From assembly GCA_046294735.1 (NCBI GenBank), contig JBKBKB010000002.1, forward strand, positions 186,001 through 250,000: a DNA stretch of 64,000 bases, written 5' to 3'. The DNA is from 34-65-8 sp046294735 (lineage in GTDB: Bacteria > Pseudomonadota > Alphaproteobacteria > Sphingomonadales > Sphingomonadaceae). The position numbers and the translations under genes were made by a program. Positions within the stretch are counted from its first letter, which is position 1. Each line of letters opens with the position of its first letter. Under the pieces are notes generated by a model. The model saw only the letters and a list, made by a program, of their open reading frames with translations. It did no database searches and was not told the DNA's origin. Shown in pieces: positions 17,513 to 25,147 of this stretch.

Positions 17513-18040
17513 ATGCTTTTGCCTATAATCGCGTTGCTGGGCGGTCAACCGATCACTGACGCGGAAATCGACTGGGAAAAGGAATTCGGCGTCGAACAAA
17601 GAGTTCCCGACCCGGCGACAGGGGAACTGCCGGTCGATCCCTATGTCATGTCAAACAGCAACGCCGGGTCATCAGCCTTTACGGGTGACCGTCTGGCATT
17701 GGCGTTCAATGGCCAGGACGGAATTCGTCGCATCGTTAACCGGACAGTGGACCTGAGTGTAACCGATCCGCGGATTGCCGACATATTTGCGGCGCACGAC
17801 ATGGTTCGGTTGCGCCGGACCCTTTTTGAGCAGTTCTGCTTCATCCTCAACGCGGGCTGCAACTATTCCGGACGGGACATGAAAGCGGCACATAGCGGCA
17901 TGGGGCTGCGCAAGGCGGACATGAATGCCCTGGTCGAGAACCTGCAGTTGGCGATGAAGGAAGAGGGCGTGCCATTTGGTTTGCAGAACCGCCTCCTCTC
18001 CAAACTCGCCCCGATGTCCCGAGAAATAGTGGAACGCTGA
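17513..18040 (+). CDS. Group 1 truncated hemoglobin-like protein
   Basis: 175 residues. An N-terminal extension of about 65 residues with a short hydrophobic start (LLPIIALLGG) precedes the globin domain: GIRRIVNRTVDLSVTDPRI, then the E-F region RTLFEQFCFILNAG and GRDMKAAHSGMGLRKADMN, where H127 is the expected proximal heme ligand, followed by LVENLQLAMKEEGVP. The usual Phe-Tyr pair at the end of helix B appears replaced by Thr-Val, so ligand chemistry may differ. The hydrophobic start may allow export, fitting its exported neighbours, but it is not a strong signal peptide. Confidence 0.85.
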   Translation: MLLPIIALLGGQPITDAEIDWEKEFGVEQRVPDPATGELPVDPYVMSNSNAGSSAFTGDRLALAFNGQDGIRRIVNRTVDLSVTDPRIADIFAAHDMVRLRRTLFEQFCFILNAGCNYSGRDMKAAHSGMGLRKADMNALVENLQLAMKEEGVPFGLQNRLLSKLAPMSREIVER

Positions 18041-18052
18041 TTGCCGTTGACG

Positions 18053-18160
18053 TGACCCCCTGATTTCCATCGAAGAATGATTAGAGTCCGGCCCTGGGAG
18101 AAGGACGGACGATGAAGCGATCACGATTTACAGAAGAGCAGATTATCGGGGTGCTGCGAC
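18053..18160 (+). mobile_element. IS3-family (IS407-like) left-end remnant
   Basis: TGACCCCCTGATTTCC at 18053 matches the terminal repeat style of IS407-group elements, and 52 bp later an ATG (18112) opens MKRSRFTEEQIIGVLR, the conserved start of their OrfA. Homology stops at about 18160, after which the frame ends at 18168. The rest of the element is gone. It marks the left edge of the accessory region. Confidence 0.82.
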
Positions 18161-18622
18161 CAGCGTAGCTAGGCATTCCTCAAACACCTCGCGCTGCTTT
18201 TTGACCGGAAATGCCCGTATGGCTTCATCGCGATCAAACCAGCGTGCTTCCGCAATCTCCTCGGCCTGCAAGGCAATCGGGACATCTCTCGGGAGGCGCA
18301 CCACGAACATCGCAGCCTCCTGGCCGTCATGATCGAGAGAACGCTTTGCCTTGTGCTCAGCGCTGTAGATGAACCGGTTGCCGACAGGCAGCTTCTCTAG
18401 CTCTTCTTCCAGCGACACACCTAGTTCCTCGGCGATTTCGCGGCGCATCGCTTGGTGTGGTGTCTCGCCAGACTCAACGCCTCCGCCAGCAAGCGTCCAT
18501 TTTCCATCCTCATACCCGTGCGGGCGAACAAGCAGGAATTGGCCTTTGTCGTTCATCACGACGGCGCGAACTTTATGGCGGAGCTTCAGGCCGCCCTCAT
18601 GTAGAAATGCTACCATGAGCAC
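18143..18622 (-). CDS. NUDIX hydrolase
   Basis: 159 residues. The NUDIX box GGGVESGETPHQAMRREIAEELGV is complete (Gx5Ex7REUXEEXGU). The N-terminus LRHKVRAVVMNDKGQFLLVRPHGYEDGKWTLAG is that of small ADP-ribose/NTP pyrophosphatases; the substrate is unknown. The last codons and the TAA stop (18143-18145) fall inside the IS3 remnant, so the native C-terminus was replaced when the IS was truncated or inserted. ATG 18616 is an equally possible start. Confidence 0.88.
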   Translation of the reverse strand: MLMVAFLHEGGLKLRHKVRAVVMNDKGQFLLVRPHGYEDGKWTLAGGGVESGETPHQAMRREIAEELGVSLEEELEKLPVGNRFIYSAEHKAKRSLDHDGQEAAMFVVRLPRDVPIALQAEEIAEARWFDRDEAIRAFPVKKQREVFEECLATLVAAPR

Positions 18623-18691
18623 ATGGCTATCGAATTGAGGTTAAGTCTTCGTCACTGGCAAGGATGAAGGGTTTGCTCGTGCCAAGGCAGG

Positions 18692-18789
18692 CCCGCACTT
18701 GCGGGATGATAATTATTGCACTAACAGGCCGCTCATCCGCTGGACTCGGTAGGGCCGAGTGGCTCGGCCCGGCGCCTATCCCCGGGATA
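18692..18789 (+). promoter_or_regulatory. Structured leader upstream of sulP (sul1-like RNA candidate)
   Basis: A run of hairpins 100-200 nt before sulP: CCCGC-ACTT-GCGGG (18692-18705); then two stems that share bases and cannot form together, ACTCGG/CCGAGT (18744-18760) and GGGCCGAG/CTCGGCCC (18752-18770); then TATCC-CCG-GGATA (18777-18789). Alternative stems suggest a regulatory switch. Alphaproteobacterial sul1 RNAs occur upstream of sulfate-transporter-type genes, so this is a candidate, not confirmed. Confidence 0.45.
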
Positions 18790-18888
18790 ATCTTTTAGCC
18801 CCACAGCCTAAATCGTGATGCGCACCAACCCACGGGTTTCTGCGGGACACGCGGCTGCGTCGCATCGGTTTGAAAAACAAGGTCACAC

Positions 18889-20373
18889 ATGCCCAATCTA
18901 GAAACCATCAAACGAGAATGGTTGTCCAACCCGCGTGGCGACATCCTTGCCGGAATCGTCGTGGCACTCGCGCTCATTCCCGAAGCCATCGGCTTCTCGA
19001 TCATCGCCGGCGTCGATCCCCGCGTCGGCCTTTATGCCTCCTTTTCCATCGCGGTGATCATCTCGCTTGTTGGTGGACGTCAGGGCATGATCTCTGCGGC
19101 TACGGCTGCGATCGCCGTTCTAGTGCTGCCTCTAATCCGCGATCACGGCGTCGATTACCTCTTTGCCGCGACGATCCTGATGGGCGTGATCCAGCTGATT
19201 GCCGGGTTCCTGCGGCTTAACGTGCTGATGCAATATGTATCGCGCTCGGTCATCACCGGGTTCGTCAATGCGCTCGCGATCCTGATCTTCATGGCCCAGC
19301 TGCCAGAACTGATCGGTGTGCCAATGCTGACCTATGCACTTGTCGCTGGCGGGCTGGCGATCATCTACCTGTTCCCTTACCTGACCAAGGCCGTCCCTTC
19401 GCCGCTGGTGGCGATTGTCGTTATCACCGCGCTGGTCTTCTACACGGGCTTCGATGTCCGCACGGTCGGCGACATGGGCGAACTGCCGTCGTCATTGCCC
19501 GCCTGGCTGATCCCCAACGTGCCCTTCACGCTGGAAACACTGGAGATCATTCTGCCGTACTCGTTGACGATGGCTGCAGTCGGTCTGCTCGAATCCATGA
19601 TGACCGCGCAGATCGTCGATGATCTCACCGATACTCCGTCCGACAAGCAGCGCGAGATGAAGGGACAGGGCATCGCCAATTTCTTCACCGGTTTCCTGGG
19701 CGGCATGGGCGGCTGTGCGATGATCGGCCAGTCGGTGATCAATGTGAAGTCCGGCGGGGAAACGCGGCTGTCGACCATGACGTCCGGCGTGGTGCTGCTG
19801 TTCCTGATCGTGGTGCTCGGCTCGCTGGTGGCGATCATCCCCATGGCCGCACTGGTGGCGGTGATGATCATGGTGTCAATCGGCACCTTCTCATGGCGCT
19901 CGATCCGAGACATGCGCCATCACCCCTGGCAGTCCTCCGTGGTCATGGTGGTGACCGTGGTGATCGTGGTGTGGACACATGATCTGGCGCAGGGCGTGCT
20001 GGCGGGCGTGGTCCTGTCGGGGCTGTTCTTCGCCAGCAAGGTCAAGCGCATCTTCACCGTGGATTCCGAGCTTTCGGCCGACGGCCTGACCCGCCGCTAC
20101 ACGGTGTCCGGGCAGGTATTCTTCGCCTCGTCGGAGAGCTTTGTCGAAGCCTTCGATTTCAAGGAAGTGCTGGACCGGGTCGTGATCGACGTGTCACAAG
20201 CCCATTTCTGGGATATTTCCGCAGTCGGCACGCTCGACAAGGCGATACTCAAGTTCCGCCGCGAGGGTACTGAAGTAGAAGTGATCGGACTCAATGAAGC
20301 GAGTGCTTCGATGGTCAATCGCTATGCTGTCCACGACAAGCCGGGCGCAGAAGCGCAACTCGGCGCACACTGA
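18889..20373 (+). CDS. SulP-family anion transporter with STAS domain
   Basis: 494 residues. It begins WLSNPRGDILAGIVVALALIPEAIGFSIIAGVDPRVGLYASF, the SulP signature, and has about ten to twelve hydrophobic segments up to about residue 385, then a cytoplasmic STAS domain (KRIFTVDSEL to about residue 480, with VVIDVSQAHFWDISAVGTLDKA). SulP proteins carry sulfate, bicarbonate or other anions; the substrate cannot be read. First gene of a four-gene run with usp, a DksA-like gene and a cold-shock-type gene, behind a structured leader. Confidence 0.93.
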   Translation: MPNLETIKREWLSNPRGDILAGIVVALALIPEAIGFSIIAGVDPRVGLYASFSIAVIISLVGGRQGMISAATAAIAVLVLPLIRDHGVDYLFAATILMGVIQLIAGFLRLNVLMQYVSRSVITGFVNALAILIFMAQLPELIGVPMLTYALVAGGLAIIYLFPYLTKAVPSPLVAIVVITALVFYTGFDVRTVGDMGELPSSLPAWLIPNVPFTLETLEIILPYSLTMAAVGLLESMMTAQIVDDLTDTPSDKQREMKGQGIANFFTGFLGGMGGCAMIGQSVINVKSGGETRLSTMTSGVVLLFLIVVLGSLVAIIPMAALVAVMIMVSIGTFSWRSIRDMRHHPWQSSVVMVVTVVIVVWTHDLAQGVLAGVVLSGLFFASKVKRIFTVDSELSADGLTRRYTVSGQVFFASSESFVEAFDFKEVLDRVVIDVSQAHFWDISAVGTLDKAILKFRREGTEVEVIGLNEASASMVNRYAVHDKPGAEAQLGAH

Positions 20374-20380
20374 GAGGATC

Positions 20381-21238
20381 ATGACTATGGAACACGTCCT
20401 CGCTTGTATTGACGCATCGAGCTACGCCGACAGCGTCTGCGATCTCGCCGCTTGGGCGTCGAAGCGCCTTGCCATGCCGGTTGAACTCTTGCACGTCATC
20501 CAGCGCAGCGATGCGGTTACCGCGCGTGGCGATCTATCGGGTGCTATTGGCCTCGGCGTAAAAACCAGCCTCATGGAGGAACTGGTCGCGATAGAGGCAG
20601 CAGATGCCAAACAGAAGGTGGAACGCGGACGGATACTTCTCGCTGCAGGCGAGAAGCGCTTGCGGGCAAGCGGTGCTTTCGACGTGCGCACGCTCCACCG
20701 TCACGGCGGCATTGTCGAGACCATCCTCGAACGCGAAGAAGGCGCCCGCGTGGTCGTGATCGGCAAACGCGGTGCCAGCCATGAATTTGCTACGGGCCAC
20801 ATCGGGTCGAAGCTCGAACGTGTCGTGCGCGCCAGCACCAAGCCGGTGCTGGTGGCATCACGCGAATATGTTGAGCCGCGCAGCATTGTGTTCGCCTATG
20901 ATGCCAGCCCAGCTGCCGAGCGTGCGCTGGGCCGACTGGTCGAATCGACGCTGTTTACTGGTCTGCCGATCAACATCGTCATGGCCGACACCGACAACGA
21001 GGCGCATCGCCGCGCACTTGACAGTGCCGCAACGCGCCTTGGTGCGGAGCGAAAGGTTACACCCACCCTCGAACGCGGCAAGCCCGAAGCGGTCATCGCC
21101 AAGATCGTCGAGCAGACGCCCGGAGCCATGCTCGTAATGGGGGCTTATGGCCATTCGCCGATCCGTACCCTGATTGTCGGCAGCACCACGACCACGATGA
21201 TCCGCACCGTCCATGTGCCGGTGCTGCTCGTGCGGTAG
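20381..21238 (+). CDS. Universal stress protein, tandem UspA domains
   Basis: 285 residues made of two Usp folds: residues about 1-150 (HVLACIDASSYADSVCDLAAWAS ... ARVVVIGKRGASHEFATGHIGSKLERVVRASTKPVLV) and 155-285 (SIVFAYDASPAAERAL ... AMLVMGAYGHSPIRTLIVGSTTTTMIRTVHVPVLLV). The second copy keeps the GxxGHSxxxxxxxGS(T) ATP-binding pattern. ATG 20381 has GAGAGG upstream, 7 nt after the sulP stop. Tandem Usps often accompany anion transporters in stress operons. Confidence 0.94.
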   Translation: MTMEHVLACIDASSYADSVCDLAAWASKRLAMPVELLHVIQRSDAVTARGDLSGAIGLGVKTSLMEELVAIEAADAKQKVERGRILLAAGEKRLRASGAFDVRTLHRHGGIVETILEREEGARVVVIGKRGASHEFATGHIGSKLERVVRASTKPVLVASREYVEPRSIVFAYDASPAAERALGRLVESTLFTGLPINIVMADTDNEAHRRALDSAATRLGAERKVTPTLERGKPEAVIAKIVEQTPGAMLVMGAYGHSPIRTLIVGSTTTTMIRTVHVPVLLVR

Positions 21239-21239
21239 G

Positions 21240-21578
21240 ATGGCGCTCGACCTCGCCAGCTTTCGCGACAAGCTCCTCGCCCGGCGCGACGAGCTGTTGG
21301 CGGAGGACCGCATGTCCGAGACTGACCGGGCGCCTGTAGCGCTCGATCAGGACAGCGTCGGCAGGCTTTCGCGGATCGATGCGATGCAGGTTCAGGCCAT
21401 GGCTATAGCCCAGGCGCGGCGGCGCCAAGCCGAGAGAGGGGCAATCGATGCTGCCTTGCGCCGGATCGATGAGGGCGAGTTCGGTTACTGCCTGAAATGC
21501 GGCGCAGATATTGCTCCCGCTCGCATCGAGCACAATCCGTCAGTCACCACCTGCATTGACTGCGCGAAAGAAGGTTGA
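21240..21578 (+). CDS. TraR/DksA-type zinc-finger protein
   Basis: 112 residues from the ATG at 21240, one base after the usp stop. An N-terminal helical hairpin (ALDLASFRDKLLARRDELL, RIDAMQVQAMAIAQARRR) leads to the four-cysteine zinc finger FGYCLKCGADIAPARIEHNPSVTTCIDCAKE. Such short DksA-like proteins bind RNA polymerase through its secondary channel. Co-transcription with usp and a cold-shock-type protein suggests a stress-response role. Confidence 0.92.
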   Translation: MALDLASFRDKLLARRDELLAEDRMSETDRAPVALDQDSVGRLSRIDAMQVQAMAIAQARRRQAERGAIDAALRRIDEGEFGYCLKCGADIAPARIEHNPSVTTCIDCAKEG

Positions 21579-21587
21579 TCCGTTTTC

Positions 21588-21806
21588 ATGCCCACAGGAA
21601 CGGTCAAATACGTCGGCCCGGGGGGTAGTTGGGGTTTCATCGCACGTGACGACAAGCAGCCCAAGGTCTTCCTGTATATCTCCGAGGTGCAGAAGGCTGG
21701 CGTGGACGAAATCGAGAAAGGCCAGCGCTGGATGTTCGATATGAAGGAGGGCCGTGATAGCCGCTTGGCCGCAACCGACCTCGAATTCCTTGGATATGCC
21801 CGGTAG
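21588..21806 (+). CDS. Cold-shock-domain-like small protein
   Basis: 72 residues. The GTVKYVGPGGSWGFIARDD segment corresponds to cold-shock RNP-1 (KGFGFI), and KVFLYISEVQKAGVDEIEKGQ to RNP-2, so an OB-fold RNA/DNA-binding protein is likely. It is more divergent than CspA. It follows the DksA-like gene by 9 nt as the probable last gene of the operon. Confidence 0.85.
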   Translation: MPTGTVKYVGPGGSWGFIARDDKQPKVFLYISEVQKAGVDEIEKGQRWMFDMKEGRDSRLAATDLEFLGYAR

Positions 21807-22315
21807 TCTGCCGGTTCACAGCGCAACCAGCACACGCGCCCGAACGCCCACCGCGAGTTCTCTGATTACAAAGCCAGCCGCGATTGAGGCCAAAAGGTAT
21901 GATCGTTGTTCTTCTCAAGAAGTCCCGGAAATCCAATATTTAAGGTAGCCGAACCTTTTCCGACGAAGTTCGGGTGAAAAGAGACGAGGGACAGTCAGAG
22001 ACCGATTTTGGCCGCCCGGGCAGTCTCCGAGGTTCGGTAGCGGTCGGCAAAACCGCGCGGAAGCTGGGGATTTTCTGGCCCCGTGAGGCCCATCTTATTG
22101 ATTCACCTTGAGATTTTAGCGGAGGGAAAGGACCCTGCCGCTAACTCTCTGGTGGTATGCCCAGTTATTTGTCAGGTGTCGTGCGAAAACCTTGGTGATC
22201 CCGCGTCTACGCATTTCTTCGCCGCTTATGCGGCGCTCTGCGGCGCCAACATCCCCTCTCGCTCATCTGCGAGAATACCCTGTTTGCATTGAGCCTTTTA
22301 TCGGTGATCTTGAGT
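21807..22315. other. 509-bp intergenic region with one possible 32-aa ORF
   Basis: Separates the stress operon from the transporter pair. It should hold the promoter of the BASS transporter. On the minus strand 21995-22093 encodes a 32-residue frame ending RTSETARAAKIGL; it has protein-like composition but only a distant AAGGTG upstream. I see no tRNA or clear terminator. Confidence 0.4.
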
Positions 22316-23290
22316 ATGAAACGACAGCAATTGGAACAGCATCAGGTCTGGATCTACCTCGCCGCAATCCTTGCGGGGCTTGCGCTTGGCAGCACAGCGC
22401 CGAGCCTGTCGGATCCCTTCGAAGCCGTGCTTTGGCCCGTACTCGGGCTGCTGCTTTACACCACCTTCACGCAAGTGCCGCTGACGCACCTGCCTGAAGC
22501 TTTCCGCGACCGCCGCTTCATGAGTGCCGTCCTCATCGGGAATTTCATCCTGATCCCGCTGGCGGTGTGGGGCCTGCTGGTATTTCTCCCTGCCGACCCG
22601 GCCATCCGGCTCGGGGTGCTGCTTGTGCTGCTGGTCCCCTGCACGGATTGGTACATCACCTTCACACATCTCGCCGGTGGCGACACCCGCCGAGCGATCG
22701 CGGCAACGCCAGTCAACCTTCTGGCACAGCTGTGCCTACTGCCAGTCTATCTCTGGTTTTTCATGGGCAACGCCTTCCTCGAACTGCTGGCAGCCGATCG
22801 TATCGCGCTCGTTTTCGCCTCGCTCATCGTTCTGCCCCTGCTGGCTGCATGGGTGACCGAGCGTTGGGCCGAACGACACCCTCACGGGCAGACGCTCGTG
22901 GGGAGAATCGGCTGGTTCCCCGTGCCGCTGCTTGCCATTGTGGTCTTCCTGATCTCGGCCTCGCAGGTGCAGGCGGTGTTCGGTGCTCTTCCGGTGCTCG
23001 GCCAGGTAACCGGGGCGTTCCTGGCCTTTCTGGTGGTCGCAGCACTGATCGGCCTGTTTTTGGCGAGGATGTTTAGCCTGCCAGCTGCGTCCGGCAGCGC
23101 GCTCATCTTCAGTCTCGGCACCCGCAATTCGTTCGTCGTGCTGCCGCTGGCGCTGGCGCTCGCGCCGCAATGGCAGACGGCGACGGTCGTGATCGTGTTC
23201 CAGTCGCTCGTCGAGCTGTTCGGGATGGTTGCCTACCTCTGGCTCGTACCGCGGTTCCTCTCACCAGGACCTTCCGAGGCATCGCGATGA
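22316..23290 (+). CDS. BASS-superfamily transporter (arsenic-resistance/bile-acid-symporter-like)
   Basis: 324 residues with about ten hydrophobic segments. WPVLGLLLYTTFTQVPL, VLLLVPCTDWYITFTHLAGGD and LIFSLGTRNSFVVLPLALAL are features of the bile acid:Na+ symporter/ACR3 fold, with the Cys in the VPCTDW position that ACR3 proteins carry. No arsR or arsC is beside it, so arsenite export is not established. ATG 22316 was chosen over an upstream TTG. It overlaps the TauE-like gene by 4 nt. Confidence 0.82.
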   Translation: MKRQQLEQHQVWIYLAAILAGLALGSTAPSLSDPFEAVLWPVLGLLLYTTFTQVPLTHLPEAFRDRRFMSAVLIGNFILIPLAVWGLLVFLPADPAIRLGVLLVLLVPCTDWYITFTHLAGGDTRRAIAATPVNLLAQLCLLPVYLWFFMGNAFLELLAADRIALVFASLIVLPLLAAWVTERWAERHPHGQTLVGRIGWFPVPLLAIVVFLISASQVQAVFGALPVLGQVTGAFLAFLVVAALIGLFLARMFSLPAASGSALIFSLGTRNSFVVLPLALALAPQWQTATVVIVFQSLVELFGMVAYLWLVPRFLSPGPSEASR

Positions 23291-24015
23291 TCGAGCCGCT
23301 GCTCTGGCTGCCGCTGCTGGCCGTGGCGCTTGTCGCCGGAACGATTGGCGGCGTCGTCGGGTTCGGCAGCGCCGTCATCCTCCTGCCGATCTGCGCCTAC
23401 GTCTTCGGAGCGGCCCAGGCCGTGGCGATCCTGACAGTCGCCGCCCTGATCGGGAACCTGTCCCGCGCTGCGTTTTCGTGGCGCGAGACCGACTGGGCTG
23501 CGGTGCGCATGTATGTGCTGGGGGCGGCGCCGTTCGCGGCGATCGGCGCATTCATTTTCGTCGAGCTGGACGCGGCGCTCATCCATCGGCTGCTCGGCGC
23601 GTTCATCCTGCTCATGATCCCCGCGCGGCGCTGGGCCGCACGCCATGACATGACCATCCAGCGATGGCACCTGTTGCCGCTCGGCGCGGTCATGGGGCTG
23701 CTGTCGGGTGTGGTGGGAACGGTTGGGCCGATCAACGCACCATTCTTCCTGGCCTACGGGCTGGTGAAGGGCGCCTATCTGGCGACAGAAGCGCTCGGCG
23801 CCGCTGCCGTCCACCTCACCAAGTCCGCCGTCTATGGCCGGCTTGCGGCGCTCGATCTCGAAACGCTTGCTTATGGCCTCGTGATCGGGCTCGCCCTCAT
23901 CGCAGGTTCGTGGGCAGGAAAGCGGATCGTCATGCGCCTCGATACGCCTGCCTTCATCCGTACGGTCGAGGTCCTGCTGGGCGCCTCAGGAATCCTGATG
24001 GTGATGGGAGTCTGA
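23287..24015 (+). CDS. TauE/SafE-family membrane transporter
   Basis: 242 residues, seven to eight hydrophobic segments. The N-terminal VALVAGTIGGVVGFGSAVILLP and the repeat-like GAVMGLLSGVVGTVGPINAPFFLAYGLV are the paired TauE/SafE motifs. Family members export sulfite, sulfoacetate or similar anions; the substrate here is not known. ATGA overlap with the preceding BASS gene implies one transcript. Twelve bases after its stop the sequence becomes IS5-derived, so downstream genes of the original operon may have been lost. Confidence 0.88.
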   Translation: MIEPLLWLPLLAVALVAGTIGGVVGFGSAVILLPICAYVFGAAQAVAILTVAALIGNLSRAAFSWRETDWAAVRMYVLGAAPFAAIGAFIFVELDAALIHRLLGAFILLMIPARRWAARHDMTIQRWHLLPLGAVMGLLSGVVGTVGPINAPFFLAYGLVKGAYLATEALGAAAVHLTKSAVYGRLAALDLETLAYGLVIGLALIAGSWAGKRIVMRLDTPAFIRTVEVLLGASGILMVMGV

Positions 24016-24026
24016 GGGTTTCCAAT

Positions 24027-24434
24027 CTTGCCCGCGTCATAGCCGCAAGGCCCGCCGCTCTCGGTGGTTTTGACGCTTTGGCTGTCGATCACCCCGGCGC
24101 TGGGAGAGGCTTCGCGACCGATGGCCTCACGACCGATCAGCAGCAGGGCGTGATTAAGCGAGAGCCACAGACCATTGTCACGCCACAGGTAGAACCAGCG
24201 CCGCACCGTCGAGACGGGAGGAAAGCAGGGCGGCAACATCCGCCATGGCAGCACGCCGCGCAGCAAATACAGGATCGCCTCGATGATCTGCCGCATCGGC
24301 CATTTGCGTGGCCGGCCAACGTGCGAAGGTGGCGGAAAGAAAGGCTCCAGCACGGCCCATTCCGCATCGGTCAAATTGCTTGGCAAAGTCAGTTCCGCAC
24401 GGGCATACTGCGCCCGGGTGGTGTCGGTCCACAT
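24027..24434 (-). pseudogene. IS5-family transposase, 3-prime truncated
   Basis: The first 136 residues of an IS5-family transposase: LTDAEWAVLEPFFPPP, GRPRKWPMRQIIEAILYLLRGVLPWRMLP, VRRWFYLWRDNG and the first catalytic Asp in GVIDSQSVKTTESGG. Homology stops at GYDAGK (about 24027); the frame then reads unrelated sequence into the TauE-like gene. The remaining catalytic residues are missing, so it is inactive. The element end is near 24455-24467 (GTTGCAAAACCCC). Confidence 0.88.
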
Positions 24435-24518
24435 CGTTGAACTCCGGAAGTTTGTTGCAAAACCCCCTGAATCAGCGACATGGGCTGGCGTCAAGCTAAC
24501 CCGCTGACACCACTCAAC

Positions 24519-24848
24519 TTAATTCCGGTTCAGGCTCTTAAGGGCACGGGCCTCGCGGCGCAGATCCTGCACTTCGCCGGTGGTCGCGGCACGGGCGGTG
24601 TCGCCGGCTAGGCGGCGCTTGCCGGCTTCCATGAACTCCTTGGACCAGGTGTAATACAGGCTCTGGGCGATGCCTTCCTTGCGGCACAGCTCTGCAATGC
24701 TGTCCTCGCCGCGCAGGCCGTCCAGCACGATGCGGATCTTGTCTTCGGCAGAGAAATGGCGTCGGGTTGCTCGGCGAATGTCCTTCACCACCCGCTCAGT
24801 TGGGGCCTTCTTGGGAGAAGATTTTTTCAAGGAGGGTTGGGTCTTCAT
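24519..24848 (-). pseudogene. IS3-family OrfA fragment
   Basis: From ATG 24848: a charged start (MKTQPSLKKSSPKKAPTE), then RRHFSAEDKIRIVLDGLRGEDSIAELCRKEGIAQSLYYTWSKEFMEAGKRRLAGD, the helix-turn-helix OrfA of an IS3-family element. It breaks off at REARALK (about 24537) before the leucine zipper end, and no OrfB follows. Packed directly between IS5 and IS6 remnants. Confidence 0.88.
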
Positions 24849-24931
24849 CTTCGTTCCTTCGTCACTACGACGAATCCCCAACCCTCCTTAAATCACAACC
24901 TCAAATCTGTGCCAATGGTGCTGACAGAACA

Positions 24932-25116
24932 GCAGGTCTTCGACGTTCCGCAGGCTCAGCGGGAAGCGGACGTACATCATAACGACCAGCCGGATCACCT
25001 CAGGCGAGGAATTGAAATAGCGAAACGGGCTGGCTGGTTTCCTGGGTCTGGGCATGCCCTGCCCATAGCTGATCACGACTCTTCCACTAGATGGTGCGTT
25101 TGCTCTGACAGAGCCC
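24932..25116 (-). pseudogene. IS6-family transposase N-terminal remnant
   Basis: The frame from ATG 25055 (MPRPRKPASPFRYFNSSPEV, continuing to LRNVEDLL) is nearly the same as the complete IS6 transposase at 30376-31095, and the flanking terminal sequence (GATGGTGCGTTTGCTCTGACAGAGCC) matches that copy's right end with a few differences. The match stops at about 24932; the catalytic domain is missing. Same orientation as the complete copy, 5 kb away, with the CHAT gene between. Confidence 0.87.
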
Positions 25117-25147
25117 CCGGTCGATCATTAGCAGACACCAAGACATA

